A model generated the notes under the pieces. That model saw nothing but the letters and a program-made list of their open reading frames with translations. It made no database searches and was not told the origin of the DNA. Below are positions 1 to 8,089 of a stretch of DNA of 30,786 bases, piece by piece; positions within the stretch are counted from its first letter, which is position 1; each line of letters opens with the position of its first letter. The translations under genes were made by a program, and so were the position numbers. Source of the stretch: CAYWFU01 sp964457585 (GTDB lineage Bacteria > JACRDZ01); the NCBI GenBank assembly GCA_964457585.1, contig CAYWFU010000030.1, positions 1 through 30,786 on the forward strand, written 5' to 3'.

Positions 1-22
1 TATTTGCAAATTTCATCTTACT

Positions 23-73
23 CCCACAAGCGTTTTTAGAGATGTGGGTAATAGTCTGGCATTACTGCCAGAC
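23..73 (-). terminator. Pair of stem-loops downstream of the cold-shock gene
   Basis: Two hairpins follow the csp stop codon on the minus strand. The first is a perfect 8-bp stem (GTCTGGCA at 54-61, TGCCAGAC at 66-73, 4-nt loop). The second pairs CCCACA (23-28) with TGTGGG (43-48). They are placed where a 3' end of the galT-to-csp transcript would be expected, but no clear U-tract follows either stem, so they may instead protect the 3' end or be a dispersed repeat. The terminator role is inferred. Confidence 0.35.
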
Positions 74-89
74 CTTAATAATTGTTTTG

Positions 90-290
90 TTATAGTTTTA
101 TAACATTTGAAGCATTTTTGCCTTTTGGTCCTTGTTGGATATCGAATTGAACACTTTGGCCTTCAGATAAAGACTTAAAGCCTTCTCCTTGAATAGAGCT
201 ATGATGTACAAATACATCTTCACCAGATTCACAAGAAATAAATCCAAAACCTTTTGAGTCATTGAACCATTTTACTTTTCCAGTTTCCAT
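90..290 (-). CDS. csp: Cold-shock domain protein (CspA family)
   Basis: A 66-residue single cold-shock-domain protein, the usual length for the family, which binds single-stranded RNA or DNA and melts mRNA structure. RNP1 is KGFGFI (residues 13-18) and RNP2 is DVFVHH (25-30), with the typical N-terminal KVKWFN. The start is set by GGAGGT about 10 nt upstream. That ribosome binding site lies inside the last codons of the upstream TPR gene, and the two genes overlap by one base (TAATG), so translation is probably coupled. Identification as a Csp is secure; which paralogue, and whether it is cold induced, cannot be told. Confidence 0.95.
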   Translation of the reverse strand: METGKVKWFNDSKGFGFISCESGEDVFVHHSSIQGEGFKSLSEGQSVQFDIQQGPKGKNASNVIKL

Positions 291-784
291 TATAAATTAC
301 CTCCTTTTTTCACTCTACTGCAAGCTTCTTTATAAAATTCTTCTTCCAAAGGGGAAAAAGGTATACCTAATGAATCTTTCATGGAATATTTTTTTTCTTG
401 TTCATCATATAATTTTATATATTCACGAAAAGCTTCATTAGCTTTTTCTTTATCTTCCATAGATTCATAAATTAATCCAATATTATAAAAAGAACCCATG
501 TGCTTAGAATCAATTTTAATGGCATTTTTTAGATCTTTTAATGCTTTTTTTAAATCATTTTTATTTATAGCTTCTACTCCAAGATTATAGAAATCTATTG
601 CAGTAACCGGTTCAAAACCTAATGCTGTTTCATATTTTATTCTCATATCATCCGGCATACTGTAAAGTTGAGTTAATCCATATTGCTCAAATGCTTTTCC
701 TGAATTGGAGTCAAAAACTTTAATAAATTCATTATTTTGTATTTCAAAAAGTTCTTTAATATTTTTGTTATGATTAATTTCCAT
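290..784 (-). CDS. TPR-repeat protein
   Basis: A 164-residue soluble protein with no signal peptide or membrane segment. Two tetratricopeptide repeats are visible at about residues 64-97 and 98-131, with the expected G/A/Y pattern. TPRs are protein-binding scaffolds. The N-terminal 60 residues and the C-terminal tail (132-164) match no family I recognise. AAAGGT precedes the ATG. The gene sits between a mini ribosomal protein gene and csp on one strand, and its last two Gly codons double as the csp ribosome binding site. The context hints at a link with translation or stress, but no function can be assigned. Confidence 0.8.
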   Translation of the reverse strand: MEINHNKNIKELFEIQNNEFIKVFDSNSGKAFEQYGLTQLYSMPDDMRIKYETALGFEPVTAIDFYNLGVEAINKNDLKKALKDLKNAIKIDSKHMGSFYNIGLIYESMEDKEKANEAFREYIKLYDEQEKKYSMKDSLGIPFSPLEEEFYKEACSRVKKGGNL

Positions 785-817
785 TATTTATTACCTTTCT
801 TGAAAATTATTATTTAT

Positions 818-907
818 TTATCTTTTTTTATGTCTATTAAGTCTTCTTCTTTTTTTTAGTTTATGTTTATTCATCTTCCTTTTTTTTCTTTTTCTACCAC
901 AAGGCAT
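818..907 (-). CDS. bS22/mS38-like mini ribosomal protein (AURKAIP1/COX24 domain)
   Basis: A 29-codon gene (ATG at 907-905, TAA at 820-818). The product begins MPCGRKRKKRKMNKHK and ends RRRLNRHKKR, almost entirely Lys, Arg, His and Asn. This matches the pattern of the AURKAIP1/COX24 family: tiny basic proteins of Bacteroidota and Actinomycetota related to mitochondrial mS38 and to mycobacterial bS22, which sits on the small ribosomal subunit. A strong GGAGG lies 8 nt upstream (916-920). The gene lies 35 nt after galT and 33 nt before the TPR gene, on the same strand. Family assignment rests on recalled sequence pattern. Composition bias alone could produce similar peptides, but the start, ribosome binding site and MPCG/NRHKK signature argue for a real gene. 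Confidence 0.8.
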   Translation of the reverse strand: MPCGRKRKKRKMNKHKLKKRRRLNRHKKR

Positions 908-942
908 TTAAATTTCCTCCTTTCTATAAATATCAAATAGTA

Positions 943-1968
943 CTAGCCTATATTTGTATTAATTAAAATTTTAGCTGCATCTTCAGGTGGAATTGGATTA
1001 ATATAAAAACCTGAACCCCATTCAAAACCTGCTACACGAGTTATACGTGGGATAATTTCAAAATGCCAGTGATAATCATCTTCCAGTGTTGGTCCTTTTT
1101 TCATATATATATTCAAAGGAGCAATGTGCAAAATAAAATTATAATCAGGTAATTTTAATGCAATATTTATACGTTGCAATGTTTCTTTTAAAATTTTTGC
1201 CAATGATGTTATTTCTTCGTTTCCTATTGAACTAAAATAAGCATTATGTTTTTTTGGAAGTATCCATGTTTCAAAAGGAAATCTTGAAGCAAAAGGTGCA
1301 AATGATACAAAATCGTTATTTTCTAATATAACTCTTTCAAGTGAACTAAGTTCCTGTTTAATAATATCACAAAAAATACATCTCTCTTTATATTCAAAAT
1401 AATCTCTGGCTCCTTCTAATTCTTCTTTGACTCTTTTAGGAACTATTGGAGTTGCAATTAACTGTGAATGAGAATGAATCATTGATGAACCTGCAATTTC
1501 TCCATCATTTTTAAATATTAAAATATATTTAAAACGAGCGTCTTTTTTTAAATCATCCAATCTTTGTTTATAGGTATTTAATATATATTTTATTTGTTGA
1601 ATATCAAGTTCAAAAAATTTTTTATTATGTTCGGGTGTTTCAATAATTACTTCATGCGCACCTATTCCATTCATCATATCATACATACCAATTCCTGTTC
1701 TTCCCATATCCCCTTCAATTTTTAAAACCGGGAATTTATTGGGAACAACCCTCGTATGCCAGCCGGCAGTATTTGGTTTAGAGTTATCTTTTCGAAAAGC
1801 AAAGATTTCAGCAGGTGTTTTTAATTCATGACTTTCGCAAAAAGGGCAATAAGCTACTTTGGTTTCATCAGATAGTTTTTTTTCAATAAAATTATTTTCC
1901 TTTTTTGCCTGTTCAGGAGCGATTATTATCCATCTTCCAACAATTGGATCACGTCGCAGTTCAGACAT
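943..1968 (-). CDS. galT: Galactose-1-phosphate uridylyltransferase
   Basis: A 341-residue member of the GalT branch of the HIT superfamily. It exchanges UMP between UDP-glucose and galactose-1-phosphate in the Leloir pathway, in the cytoplasm. A zinc-type CPFC (Cys41, Cys44) is followed by the active-site H165-S-H167-S-Q169; the His at 167 is the expected uridylylated nucleophile. A second CIFC lies near residue 197, and HWHFEIIPR near the C-terminus also fits GalT. The length is normal. AAGGAGA precedes the ATG. It is the first gene of a same-strand row continuing to csp. No galK or galE is in the window, so the enzyme may serve general nucleotide-sugar exchange. Confidence 0.93.
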   Translation of the reverse strand: MSELRRDPIVGRWIIIAPEQAKKENNFIEKKLSDETKVAYCPFCESHELKTPAEIFAFRKDNSKPNTAGWHTRVVPNKFPVLKIEGDMGRTGIGMYDMMNGIGAHEVIIETPEHNKKFFELDIQQIKYILNTYKQRLDDLKKDARFKYILIFKNDGEIAGSSMIHSHSQLIATPIVPKRVKEELEGARDYFEYKERCIFCDIIKQELSSLERVILENNDFVSFAPFASRFPFETWILPKKHNAYFSSIGNEEITSLAKILKETLQRINIALKLPDYNFILHIAPLNIYMKKGPTLEDDYHWHFEIIPRITRVAGFEWGSGFYINPIPPEDAAKILINTNIG

Positions 1969-2181
1969 AGCTATTTCTCCTTAAATATTTTTACACAATT
2001 AGAAATTATATTATAACTGATTTTCTGAAAAAATAAAACTATTTTTTAAAACTACCAATTTTAAAACTACCTGCCATTCTAATTATCCAAAAAACACATG
2101 TTAAGATATTTTTTAATGGAACTAATCCATAATTCACGAAAACTGCTATTAACTTCTTTACCTTTTTTGCCGATATTTATT

Positions 2182-2343
2182 AGGAAATTGAAAACCTAAT
2201 TAGGCACAAAGGCACAAAGTAGCAAAGGCACAAAGTTTAAAAGAAAATCAAAAAATTTTGTGCTTCTATGTTTTGGAACTGTTTTTACTTTGTGCCTCTG
2301 TCACTTTGTAACTTAAGTTGCTGCCGAAGGCAGCCTAACTTGA
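2182..2343 (+). repeat. Dispersed 'GGCACAAAGG' palindromic element, copy 1
   Basis: A repeat with imperfect inverted arms built from GGCACAAAGGCACAAAG and CTTTGTGCC, followed by a GCTGCCGAAGGCAGC hairpin. An inverted second copy of the whole unit lies at 21791-21933, clearly alignable end to end. It has no coding capacity, so it is probably a non-autonomous miniature element. Confidence 0.8.
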
Positions 2344-2420
2344 AGTATAGGAATTTGAAAGCGCCCAATGAATTGGGCAACTACAACATATTGCATTGTA
2401 GTTGCTCGATTTATCGAGCC
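2339..2420 (+). repeat. Double-hairpin repeat, copy A
   Basis: Contains hairpin GCCCAA/TTGGGC (2363-2378), outer arms GCAACTACAA (2377-2386) and TTGTAGTTGC (2396-2405), and hairpin GCTCGAT/ATCGAGC (2404-2419). The outer arms pair with each other while each flank folds on itself, so a cruciform is possible. A 22-bp lead-in (2339-2360) recurs inverted beside copy B. The kinase ATG lies 22 nt beyond its right end. Confidence 0.8.
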
Positions 2421-2441
2421 TAATTTAAATGGCAATAACCT

Positions 2442-3752
2442 ATGACAAAAACAAATTTTTTTAAAAATAAACAGATTAAAATAATTATTATTGCAACTTT
2501 AATAATATTAATTATGTCCAACCTTAGTTCATGGATAATTTATTTTTATATGTGGAGGGTAATGGATAATGAAATGGGGAAGCGTTTAATTGCCACTGGT
2601 AAAACAATTTTATTAAAAATTGAACCTGAAATTTTCATTTCGAATGATGAAATAAAAAAAATAGAATTTCAACTTATAAAAAATTATTTGAATAAAATAA
2701 GAAGCGATAGTGAGATAGAAAATATTTATATTGTTGATTCAGATAATAAAACTATATTGGATGCAAGAGAAGAATATATAAAAAATATTTTACATTCCTA
2801 TATCGAAAATGATAAGTCAGAATTAGAAGGTGTATTAAAAGGGAATACGGTTCATTCAAAAATTTACAGTTTAAAAGGGCAGTATTTTAAGAATGCTTAT
2901 TTGCCGATAATTAATAAAAATAAAGAAATTAAGTATATTTTATGTTTGGAAGCTTCAGCAGAATCTTTGAAATTTGTAAAAAATTTGATAATAGTTTTAT
3001 TTTTAAGTGGAGTTCTAAGTATTGTTTTGGCTTTGATTTTTGCTTTTTATCTGAATCAAACAATGCAGGCTTTTATGAAATTAGAGGAGACCCTGTATCA
3101 TCAGGAAAAATTTGCTTTAATGGGACAGCTTTCTGCATGCGTAGCTCATGAAATTCGTAATCCTTTAGGTATTATCAAAGGATCGGGTGAAATACTAAAA
3201 AAACGCTATCAGGAAGAAGAGATAGTTGAATATATTAATGAAGAAATAGAAAGAATTAATCGTTTAATAAATGAATTTTTATCAATTTCCAAAGATATTA
3301 TTCTTAATTATCAGAAAATAGATATCAATTTAATTATTTCAAAAATTATTCAGGGGTTTAATGAAAAAAAAATAAAAATAAATTTGAATTTAGACAATGA
3401 TTTGCCCAAAATTAATGGAGACCCGGAAAAATTAAATCAGGCATTTTTTAATATTATTTTAAATGCAATACAATCATTAAAAGAAAAAACAGACGGACAG
3501 ATATCAATTACAACATCATATAAAAAAAAGAATATTAAAATCGTTTTTGAAGATAATGGAATTGGAATACAAAAAGAAAATCTTGAAAAAATTTTCATCC
3601 CATTTTTTACTACTAGAGATACAGGTATAGGTATTGGACTTTTTATTGTACAAAAAATTATTAAAGCTCATGAAGGAAATATTGAAGTTGAAAGCAGGGT
3701 AGGGGAAGGAAGCAGATTTATTGTTAATTTACCGATTATTCATCAACCTTAA
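2442..3752 (+). CDS. Membrane sensor histidine kinase (orphan)
   Basis: A 436-residue two-component sensor. TM1 is at about residues 13-36 and TM2 at 181-203, enclosing an extracytoplasmic sensing region of about 145 residues that I do not recognise by sequence. The HisKA helix contains the phospho-acceptor H236 in VAHEIRNPLG, of the NtrB/AtoS-like type. The HATPase domain shows the N-box (FFNIILNAI), G1 (DNGIGI), F-box (FIPFFTT) and G2 (GIGIGLFIV). There is no HAMP domain. No response regulator gene is adjacent, so the partner is elsewhere. There is no clear Shine-Dalgarno before the ATG. The 3' end overlaps the convergent ymdB by 17 bp. The signal sensed is unknown. Confidence 0.9.
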   Translation: MTKTNFFKNKQIKIIIIATLIILIMSNLSSWIIYFYMWRVMDNEMGKRLIATGKTILLKIEPEIFISNDEIKKIEFQLIKNYLNKIRSDSEIENIYIVDSDNKTILDAREEYIKNILHSYIENDKSELEGVLKGNTVHSKIYSLKGQYFKNAYLPIINKNKEIKYILCLEASAESLKFVKNLIIVLFLSGVLSIVLALIFAFYLNQTMQAFMKLEETLYHQEKFALMGQLSACVAHEIRNPLGIIKGSGEILKKRYQEEEIVEYINEEIERINRLINEFLSISKDIILNYQKIDINLIISKIIQGFNEKKIKINLNLDNDLPKINGDPEKLNQAFFNIILNAIQSLKEKTDGQISITTSYKKKNIKIVFEDNGIGIQKENLEKIFIPFFTTRDTGIGIGLFIVQKIIKAHEGNIEVESRVGEGSRFIVNLPIIHQP

Positions 3753-4536
3753 ATTGAATCCGTTCAATTGTCTTTGTTTTGCCGTGAGAACTATCTAAAG
3801 ATATAAAAACTCCGCATACCCATAAATTATTTTGAGCAGTTTCAAATTTTGTTGGAAGCTGTGTTAAAAATCTTTCTATGGCATGTTCTTTTTTTATTCC
3901 AATTACTGAATCCAGTGAACCTGTCATCCCGATATCTGTTATATATGCTGTTCCGTCAGGCAAAATTCTTTCATCTGCTGTTTGAACATGAGTATGAGTA
4001 CCAACAACAGCAGAAACTTTACCATCCAGATACCATGCCAGAGCCATTTTTTCAGAAGTAGCTTCAGCATGCATATCTATTATAATGCAATTAGTCTCTT
4101 TTTTTATTTGTTCTGATTCTTTAGCTGCTATTTTAAAAGGACAATCCAGATTCTGCATAAAAGTTCTGCCGGCTAAATTTATTATTCCAAGCTTACAGCC
4201 ATTTATTTCATAAATAACAGAACCTTTGCCGGGTACACCGGCTGGATAGTTTGCAGGTCGAAGTATGTTATGATCTTTAGCTAAAAGGTCATATACTTCT
4301 TTTTTATCCCAGATATGATTACCGGAAGTAATTATATTAACACCCATTAAATATAAAGAATTTGCAACTGCCGGAGTGATACCAAAACCTCCGGCAGAAT
4401 TTTCTCCATTAATAATTATAATATCGGATTTATATTTATTTTTTAAAATAGGAAGAGCAGAAGCAAGTGCTTTACGTCCTGCACTGCCAATTACATCTCC
4501 CAAAAAAAGTATATTTATTAGACTCTTATTTGGCAT
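3736..4536 (-). CDS. ymdB: YmdB/TIGR00282-family metallophosphoesterase
   Basis: A calcineurin-like phosphoesterase, 266 residues from the ATG at 4536; a TTG two codons earlier (4542) is less likely. Metal ligands are in place: GDVIG (Asp14), NGEN (Glu45), GNH (Asn73, His74), DMHAE (His156) and GTHTH (His181, His183). Bacillus subtilis YmdB is a 2',3'-cyclic-nucleotide phosphodiesterase affecting RNA turnover and biofilm choice, and is encoded beside RNase Y as here. The start lies inside the last codons of rny (11-nt overlap), and no Shine-Dalgarno is visible, so translation probably depends on coupling to rny. The convergent histidine kinase overlaps the other end. Confidence 0.92.
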   Translation of the reverse strand: MPNKSLINILFLGDVIGSAGRKALASALPILKNKYKSDIIIINGENSAGGFGITPAVANSLYLMGVNIITSGNHIWDKKEVYDLLAKDHNILRPANYPAGVPGKGSVIYEINGCKLGIINLAGRTFMQNLDCPFKIAAKESEQIKKETNCIIIDMHAEATSEKMALAWYLDGKVSAVVGTHTHVQTADERILPDGTAYITDIGMTGSLDSVIGIKKEHAIERFLTQLPTKFETAQNNLWVCGVFISLDSSHGKTKTIERIQFKVDE

Positions 4537-6085
4537 ATTCAACCACGCGAGTTTCTCTGATTACAGTAACTTTAATTTGTCCAGGGTATTCCAATTCCTG
4601 TTCGATTTTTTTAGCTATATCTTTTGCAAGCTGAGAAGTATTAGCATCATCAACTTCTTCATTTTCAACAATAATGCGTATTTCTCTTCCTGCTTGAATA
4701 GCGTATGATTTTTCTACGCCTTTAAAAGAATCGGCTATTTTTTCCAGTTTTTCTAATCGTTTCAGATAATTTTCCAATGTTTCACGACGTGCACCGGGCC
4801 TTGCAGCGGAAACTGCATCAGCAGCCTGGATAAGCACCGCAACCACTGTTTTTGGTTCCTCGTCATTATGATGAGCGGCTATTGCATGTATAACTTTAGG
4901 ATTTTCATTGTATTTTTTTGCAATCTCTACTCCAAGTTGAGTATGAGTACCTTCATTTTCATAATTTAACGCTTTACCAATATCATGTAATAAACCGGCT
5001 CTTTTAGCAAGTGTCGTATCTACACCCAATTCAGTTGCCATTGTACCTGCAAGATGAGCAACTTCTTTAGAATGCTGCAGCACGTTCTGTCCATAACTTG
5101 TTCTATATCGCAGTCTTCCTAACAAACGAATAATATCCTGATGTAATCCATGAACTCCAACTTCAAAACAGGCTTGTTCCCCTTCTTCGTAAACAGTTTG
5201 TTCTATTTCTTTCCGGGTTTTTTCAACCAGTTCTTCAATGCGAGTTGGATGTATTCTTCCGTCAGATACTAATTTTTCTAATGCAAGTTTTGCTATTTCT
5301 CTGCGAATAGAATCAAAACCAGAAAGAATTACCGCTTCCGGAGTATCATCAATGATTAAATTCACTCCTGTTGCGCTTTCAAATGCTCTAATATTTCTTC
5401 CTTCTCTGCCAATAATTCTTCCTTTCATTTCTTCATTTGGTAAAGTAATAACAGAAACTGTTGTATCAACAACGTGATCTGCTGCACATCGTTGAATAGC
5501 TAAACTAAGTATTTCTTTTGCTTTTTTATCTGCTGTTTCCCTTGCTTCCATTTCAATTTGTTTTATCATTACTGAAGCTTCAACACGGGCTTCATTCTGC
5601 ATTGTTATCATAAGTATTTTCTTGGCTTCTTCAGCAGTAATTCCAGAAATAGATTCGAGTTTTTGTTTTTCTTCTTCAATCATTTGTTTTAACTGCAAAT
5701 CTTTTTTCTCAAGATTTTTTTCACGATTACTAACATTTTCCAGCTTTGCAGATATTTCGCGTTCTTTTTTTTCTAATATTTCTACTCTGCGATCCAGGTT
5801 TTCTTCTTTCTGTAAAAGACGTTTTTCAAGATTGATTAATTCGATTCGCCGCTCTTTTGTTTCTTTTTCAAAATTAGTTCTTTCCCGATATAATTCTTCT
5901 TTTGCTTCAAGAAGAGCCTGTTTTTTATAGGTAGAAGCTTCTTTTTCTGCTTCCTCTATAAGTTTTTTAGATAATTTTTCCGCAGACATTACTTTACTTT
6001 CTGATAATTTACTATAAAGAAAATATCCAATGCCATTACCTAAAATAAAAATACCAATAAAAGAGATTAATAACCCTATATCCAT
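4526..6085 (-). CDS. rny: Ribonuclease Y
   Basis: A 519-residue membrane-anchored endoribonuclease that initiates mRNA decay, of full family length. One N-terminal TM helix (about residues 3-24) is followed by a long charged coiled coil (30-190), a KH domain with GRIIGREGRN (222-231), and an HD domain with the H367-D368 metal pair in LLHDIGK plus H338 and the AAHHNDEEP helix. The ribosome binding site AAGGGGGGTGAT (about 6097-6108) is nearly complementary to the whole 3' end of 16S rRNA, suggesting strong initiation. It forms a two-gene unit with ymdB. Confidence 0.97.
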   Translation of the reverse strand: MDIGLLISFIGIFILGNGIGYFLYSKLSESKVMSAEKLSKKLIEEAEKEASTYKKQALLEAKEELYRERTNFEKETKERRIELINLEKRLLQKEENLDRRVEILEKKEREISAKLENVSNREKNLEKKDLQLKQMIEEEKQKLESISGITAEEAKKILMITMQNEARVEASVMIKQIEMEARETADKKAKEILSLAIQRCAADHVVDTTVSVITLPNEEMKGRIIGREGRNIRAFESATGVNLIIDDTPEAVILSGFDSIRREIAKLALEKLVSDGRIHPTRIEELVEKTRKEIEQTVYEEGEQACFEVGVHGLHQDIIRLLGRLRYRTSYGQNVLQHSKEVAHLAGTMATELGVDTTLAKRAGLLHDIGKALNYENEGTHTQLGVEIAKKYNENPKVIHAIAAHHNDEEPKTVVAVLIQAADAVSAARPGARRETLENYLKRLEKLEKIADSFKGVEKSYAIQAGREIRIIVENEEVDDANTSQLAKDIAKKIEQELEYPGQIKVTVIRETRVVEYAK

Positions 6086-6142
6086 ATGGACAAATCACCC
6101 CCCTTGTTTTTGTTTGATATATATTCAAATACTTTAAATTAA

Positions 6143-6230
6143 GCCTGATAAATCAGGCGACTACAAATAATTGATATGTTGTAGAGACGCAAAATTTTGC
6201 GTCTCTACTTTGAAATTCCTATACATCAAG
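6143..6230 (+). repeat. Double-hairpin repeat, copy B
   Basis: Built like copy A: hairpin GCCTGAT/ATCAGGC (6143-6158), outer arms CTACAA (6161-6166) and TTGTAG (6179-6184), then a perfect 28-bp palindrome whose half is GTAGAGACGCAAAA (6181-6208). The 3' flank at about 6209-6230 matches the inverted lead-in of copy A at 20 of 22 positions. Confidence 0.8.
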
Positions 6231-6353
6231 CTATATAGTTAGTTTAAAGTGTAAAATGGAAAATTTTGAGGATAGTGGTAGGAAAAGAGAGTTTAAGAAA
6301 GCAAAAAAAGGCATTATGATATTGTTATTTTTTAAGTTAGACGTCTGATAAAT

Positions 6354-6382
6354 AAAACTTTTGATTTATAAAGTTTTTTTTA
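6354..6382 (+). terminator. AT-rich hairpin with T-run
   Basis: AAAACTTT (6354-6361) pairs with AAAGTTTT (6370-6377) and the stem runs straight into T residues. It has the form of an intrinsic terminator on the plus strand, but it is AT-only apart from one G-C pair and there is no gene immediately upstream for it to end. Low confidence. Confidence 0.25.
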
Positions 6383-6633
6383 TCATAATTATTTATTAAA
6401 TCTGTAAAAATTATTTTTATACTCATAATTTGCCAGAATTTGACTAATTTTCTTTCTTTTTTTAATCTAAAATTCTATTGCGTTAGAATGAATGATTAAA
6501 TTTTCTACCAAAATCCCAAAATTAATAACTATATATATGAAAATTCCAGATATAAATCTGAAATCTATTTTAATATTATAAATGAAATTTCAATTTTGTC
6601 AAGAATTAATTTTGAATTATTTTTAAATATTTC

Positions 6634-6662
6634 TTGATTTTATTGCAATATGAAGCTATAAT
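6634..6662 (+). promoter_or_regulatory. Sigma70-type promoter for birA
   Basis: TTGATT (6634-6639), a 17-bp spacer, then a perfect TATAAT (6657-6662). The -10 ends 42 nt before the birA ATG. Confidence 0.7.
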
Positions 6663-6704
6663 TATTATACATCTGCATTTTTTAATAATTTAAAGAATGT
6701 CTAA

Positions 6705-7526
6705 ATGAATAAAAATCCTGGATATAGAGAATATACACAAGATATTATCATTCCTTATAAAATTAAGGTTAATCCATTTACTTCATATATTGGGAAAAAT
6801 ATCTGTTATTATGATTTAATTGGATCAACTAATGAAAAAGCAAGTGAAATAGCAAAAAATAGTAATTCTTCAGGGACTATTGTAATTGCAGAAACTCAAA
6901 ATAGAGGAAAAGGGCGTCAGGGGCGGGAATGGATTTCCACGAAAGGAGGGCTTTGGTTTTCAATAATTCTAAAACCAAATTTTTCTCCTGAATATGCTTC
7001 TCGGACTACACTCATAACAGCTGTTTCAATAGTTCAGGTTATAAACGATTTATTTAAAATTAATATTTCCATTAAATGGCCTAATGATATTTTTTATAAT
7101 GATAAAAAAATGGGTGGAATATTAACAGAAATGAATGCAGAAATAGATAAAATCAATTTTTTGATAATCGGGATAGGGCTTAACATAAACAATAAACTGC
7201 CTGATTTACTTGAGGATACGTCCTGTTGCTTAAAGGATATTATTAAGAAAAAAATAGATAGAACAGATTTATTAATAAAGATTATTATTCAATTAGAGAA
7301 AAATCTGGAGATTTTAAATAAAGATAATATAAATGGTTTTTTAGAAAAAGCAAAAAAATTATGCAATACAATTAATAAAACAATCAAAGTTTCCACTATA
7401 AATGAAGAAATCATTGGAAAATGTGTGGATTTAGATAAAAATGGAAATCTTATTCTTCAGGATCTAAATGGCAGTAAAAGGACTATATTTTCCGGAGATA
7501 TTTCATTGCTGAGAAATGAAATATAA
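6705..7526 (+). CDS. birA: Biotin--[acetyl-CoA-carboxylase] ligase, monofunctional type
   Basis: A 273-residue biotin protein ligase, which forms biotinyl-AMP and attaches biotin to a carrier lysine. The nucleotide/biotin loop is GKGRQG (68-73, family pattern GRGRxG), and KWPND (124-128) and KMGGILTE follow. A C-terminal SH3-like domain occupies about residues 225-273. The catalytic domain begins near residue 30 and there is no N-terminal winged helix, so it should not act as the biotin-operon repressor as E. coli BirA does. A strong promoter lies upstream. The Shine-Dalgarno before the ATG is weak. No biotin-dependent carboxylase is in the window. Confidence 0.92.
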   Translation: MNKNPGYREYTQDIIIPYKIKVNPFTSYIGKNICYYDLIGSTNEKASEIAKNSNSSGTIVIAETQNRGKGRQGREWISTKGGLWFSIILKPNFSPEYASRTTLITAVSIVQVINDLFKINISIKWPNDIFYNDKKMGGILTEMNAEIDKINFLIIGIGLNINNKLPDLLEDTSCCLKDIIKKKIDRTDLLIKIIIQLEKNLEILNKDNINGFLEKAKKLCNTINKTIKVSTINEEIIGKCVDLDKNGNLILQDLNGSKRTIFSGDISLLRNEI

Positions 7527-7629
7527 ATTCAAAAAAAAATTTAAGAAGAAACTTTTTCTTCCGATAATTACTATATATTATATAGCGGATAGTGTGCTTA
7601 TCTCCTAAAAAAAGGGGGGAGGGATTAAC

Positions 7630-8022
7630 ATGGTTAATCTATTAAGCTTAAAAACAGTTGATAAAAGAGAAACTTCCAGGAATAAATTGTTTACGCCTAT
7701 CCCAGTTGCAATAAAAAGTGAATTCAGCAAAGTTGTATATCGCAATTTTTTTATGAAAGATTATAGTTCTACAGGATCATGGATTGAATTTAATTACAGT
7801 AATGATAATTTTCAGTATGCTCTTTTACCTATCTTAATTCAAGAACATCAAAAAATGTATTTTCTTTATTTAAATCTTTTAAATTATAAAAATGTTGCTT
7901 CTCATTTAATGGATTTTTATAATGTAGTAGATAACAATTTATGGTTAGAAATACCTTGTAAAATAAAAAGATATGAAGAAAAAGAAAAAAAATTTGGATT
8001 AGGATTGCAGTTTATAAGATAA
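7630..8022 (+). CDS. PilZ-domain protein (probable c-di-GMP receptor)
   Basis: A 130-residue protein. The PilZ ligand signature is present: R13-x3-R17 (RETSR) and D44-x-S46-x2-G49 (DYSSTG), about 27 residues downstream. These elements wrap cyclic di-GMP in known PilZ proteins. The domain fills the protein, so it is a stand-alone adaptor whose target cannot be inferred. The start is supported by GGGAGGG nine nt upstream. Overall similarity to typical PilZ domains is modest, and the call rests on the two motifs and their spacing. No cyclase or phosphodiesterase gene is nearby. Confidence 0.7.
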   Translation: MVNLLSLKTVDKRETSRNKLFTPIPVAIKSEFSKVVYRNFFMKDYSSTGSWIEFNYSNDNFQYALLPILIQEHQKMYFLYLNLLNYKNVASHLMDFYNVVDNNLWLEIPCKIKRYEEKEKKFGLGLQFIR

Positions 8023-8027
8023 AAATT

Positions 8028-8065
8028 ATTGGAAATTTATTATCTCCAATACTGGTTTTTCTTCT
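8028..8065 (+). terminator. Possible intrinsic terminator after the PilZ gene
   Basis: ATTGGA (8028-8033) pairs with TCCAAT (8045-8050) with an 11-nt loop, followed within 5 nt by a short T-run (8056-8060). The stem is weak. Position directly after the PilZ stop and before the next promoter supports it. Confidence 0.4.
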
Positions 8066-8089
8066 TAATTTTTCAATTAAACCTTCTTC

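Larger units (their letters stand above)
1969..2441. other. Intergenic region filled with palindromic repeats
   Basis: This 473-bp gap separates the divergent galT and histidine kinase genes. The galT-proximal part is AT-rich, with a tandem TTTTAAAACTACC at about 2044-2072. From 2182 on it is almost wholly two repeat units placed end to end, annotated separately. I see no open reading frame with a ribosome binding site and no convincing promoter for the kinase. Confidence 0.7.
6086..6704. other. Long divergent intergenic region between rny and birA
   Basis: This 619-bp gap holds a double-hairpin repeat (6143-6230), an AT-rich hairpin with a T-run (6354-6382) and the birA promoter (6634-6662). 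A 30-codon frame at 6256-6348 has no ribosome binding site and is not called. The rest is AT-rich with no recognised feature. Confidence 0.6.

Noticed and set aside
6256..6348. 30-codon frame in the rny-birA gap
   Set aside because: No Shine-Dalgarno, no recognisable family, and the region is otherwise repetitive and AT-rich.
7541..7562. GAAGAAA/TTTCTTC stem after birA as a terminator
   Set aside because: Weak AT-rich 7-bp stem without a following T-run; could not be separated from chance in such AT-rich DNA.
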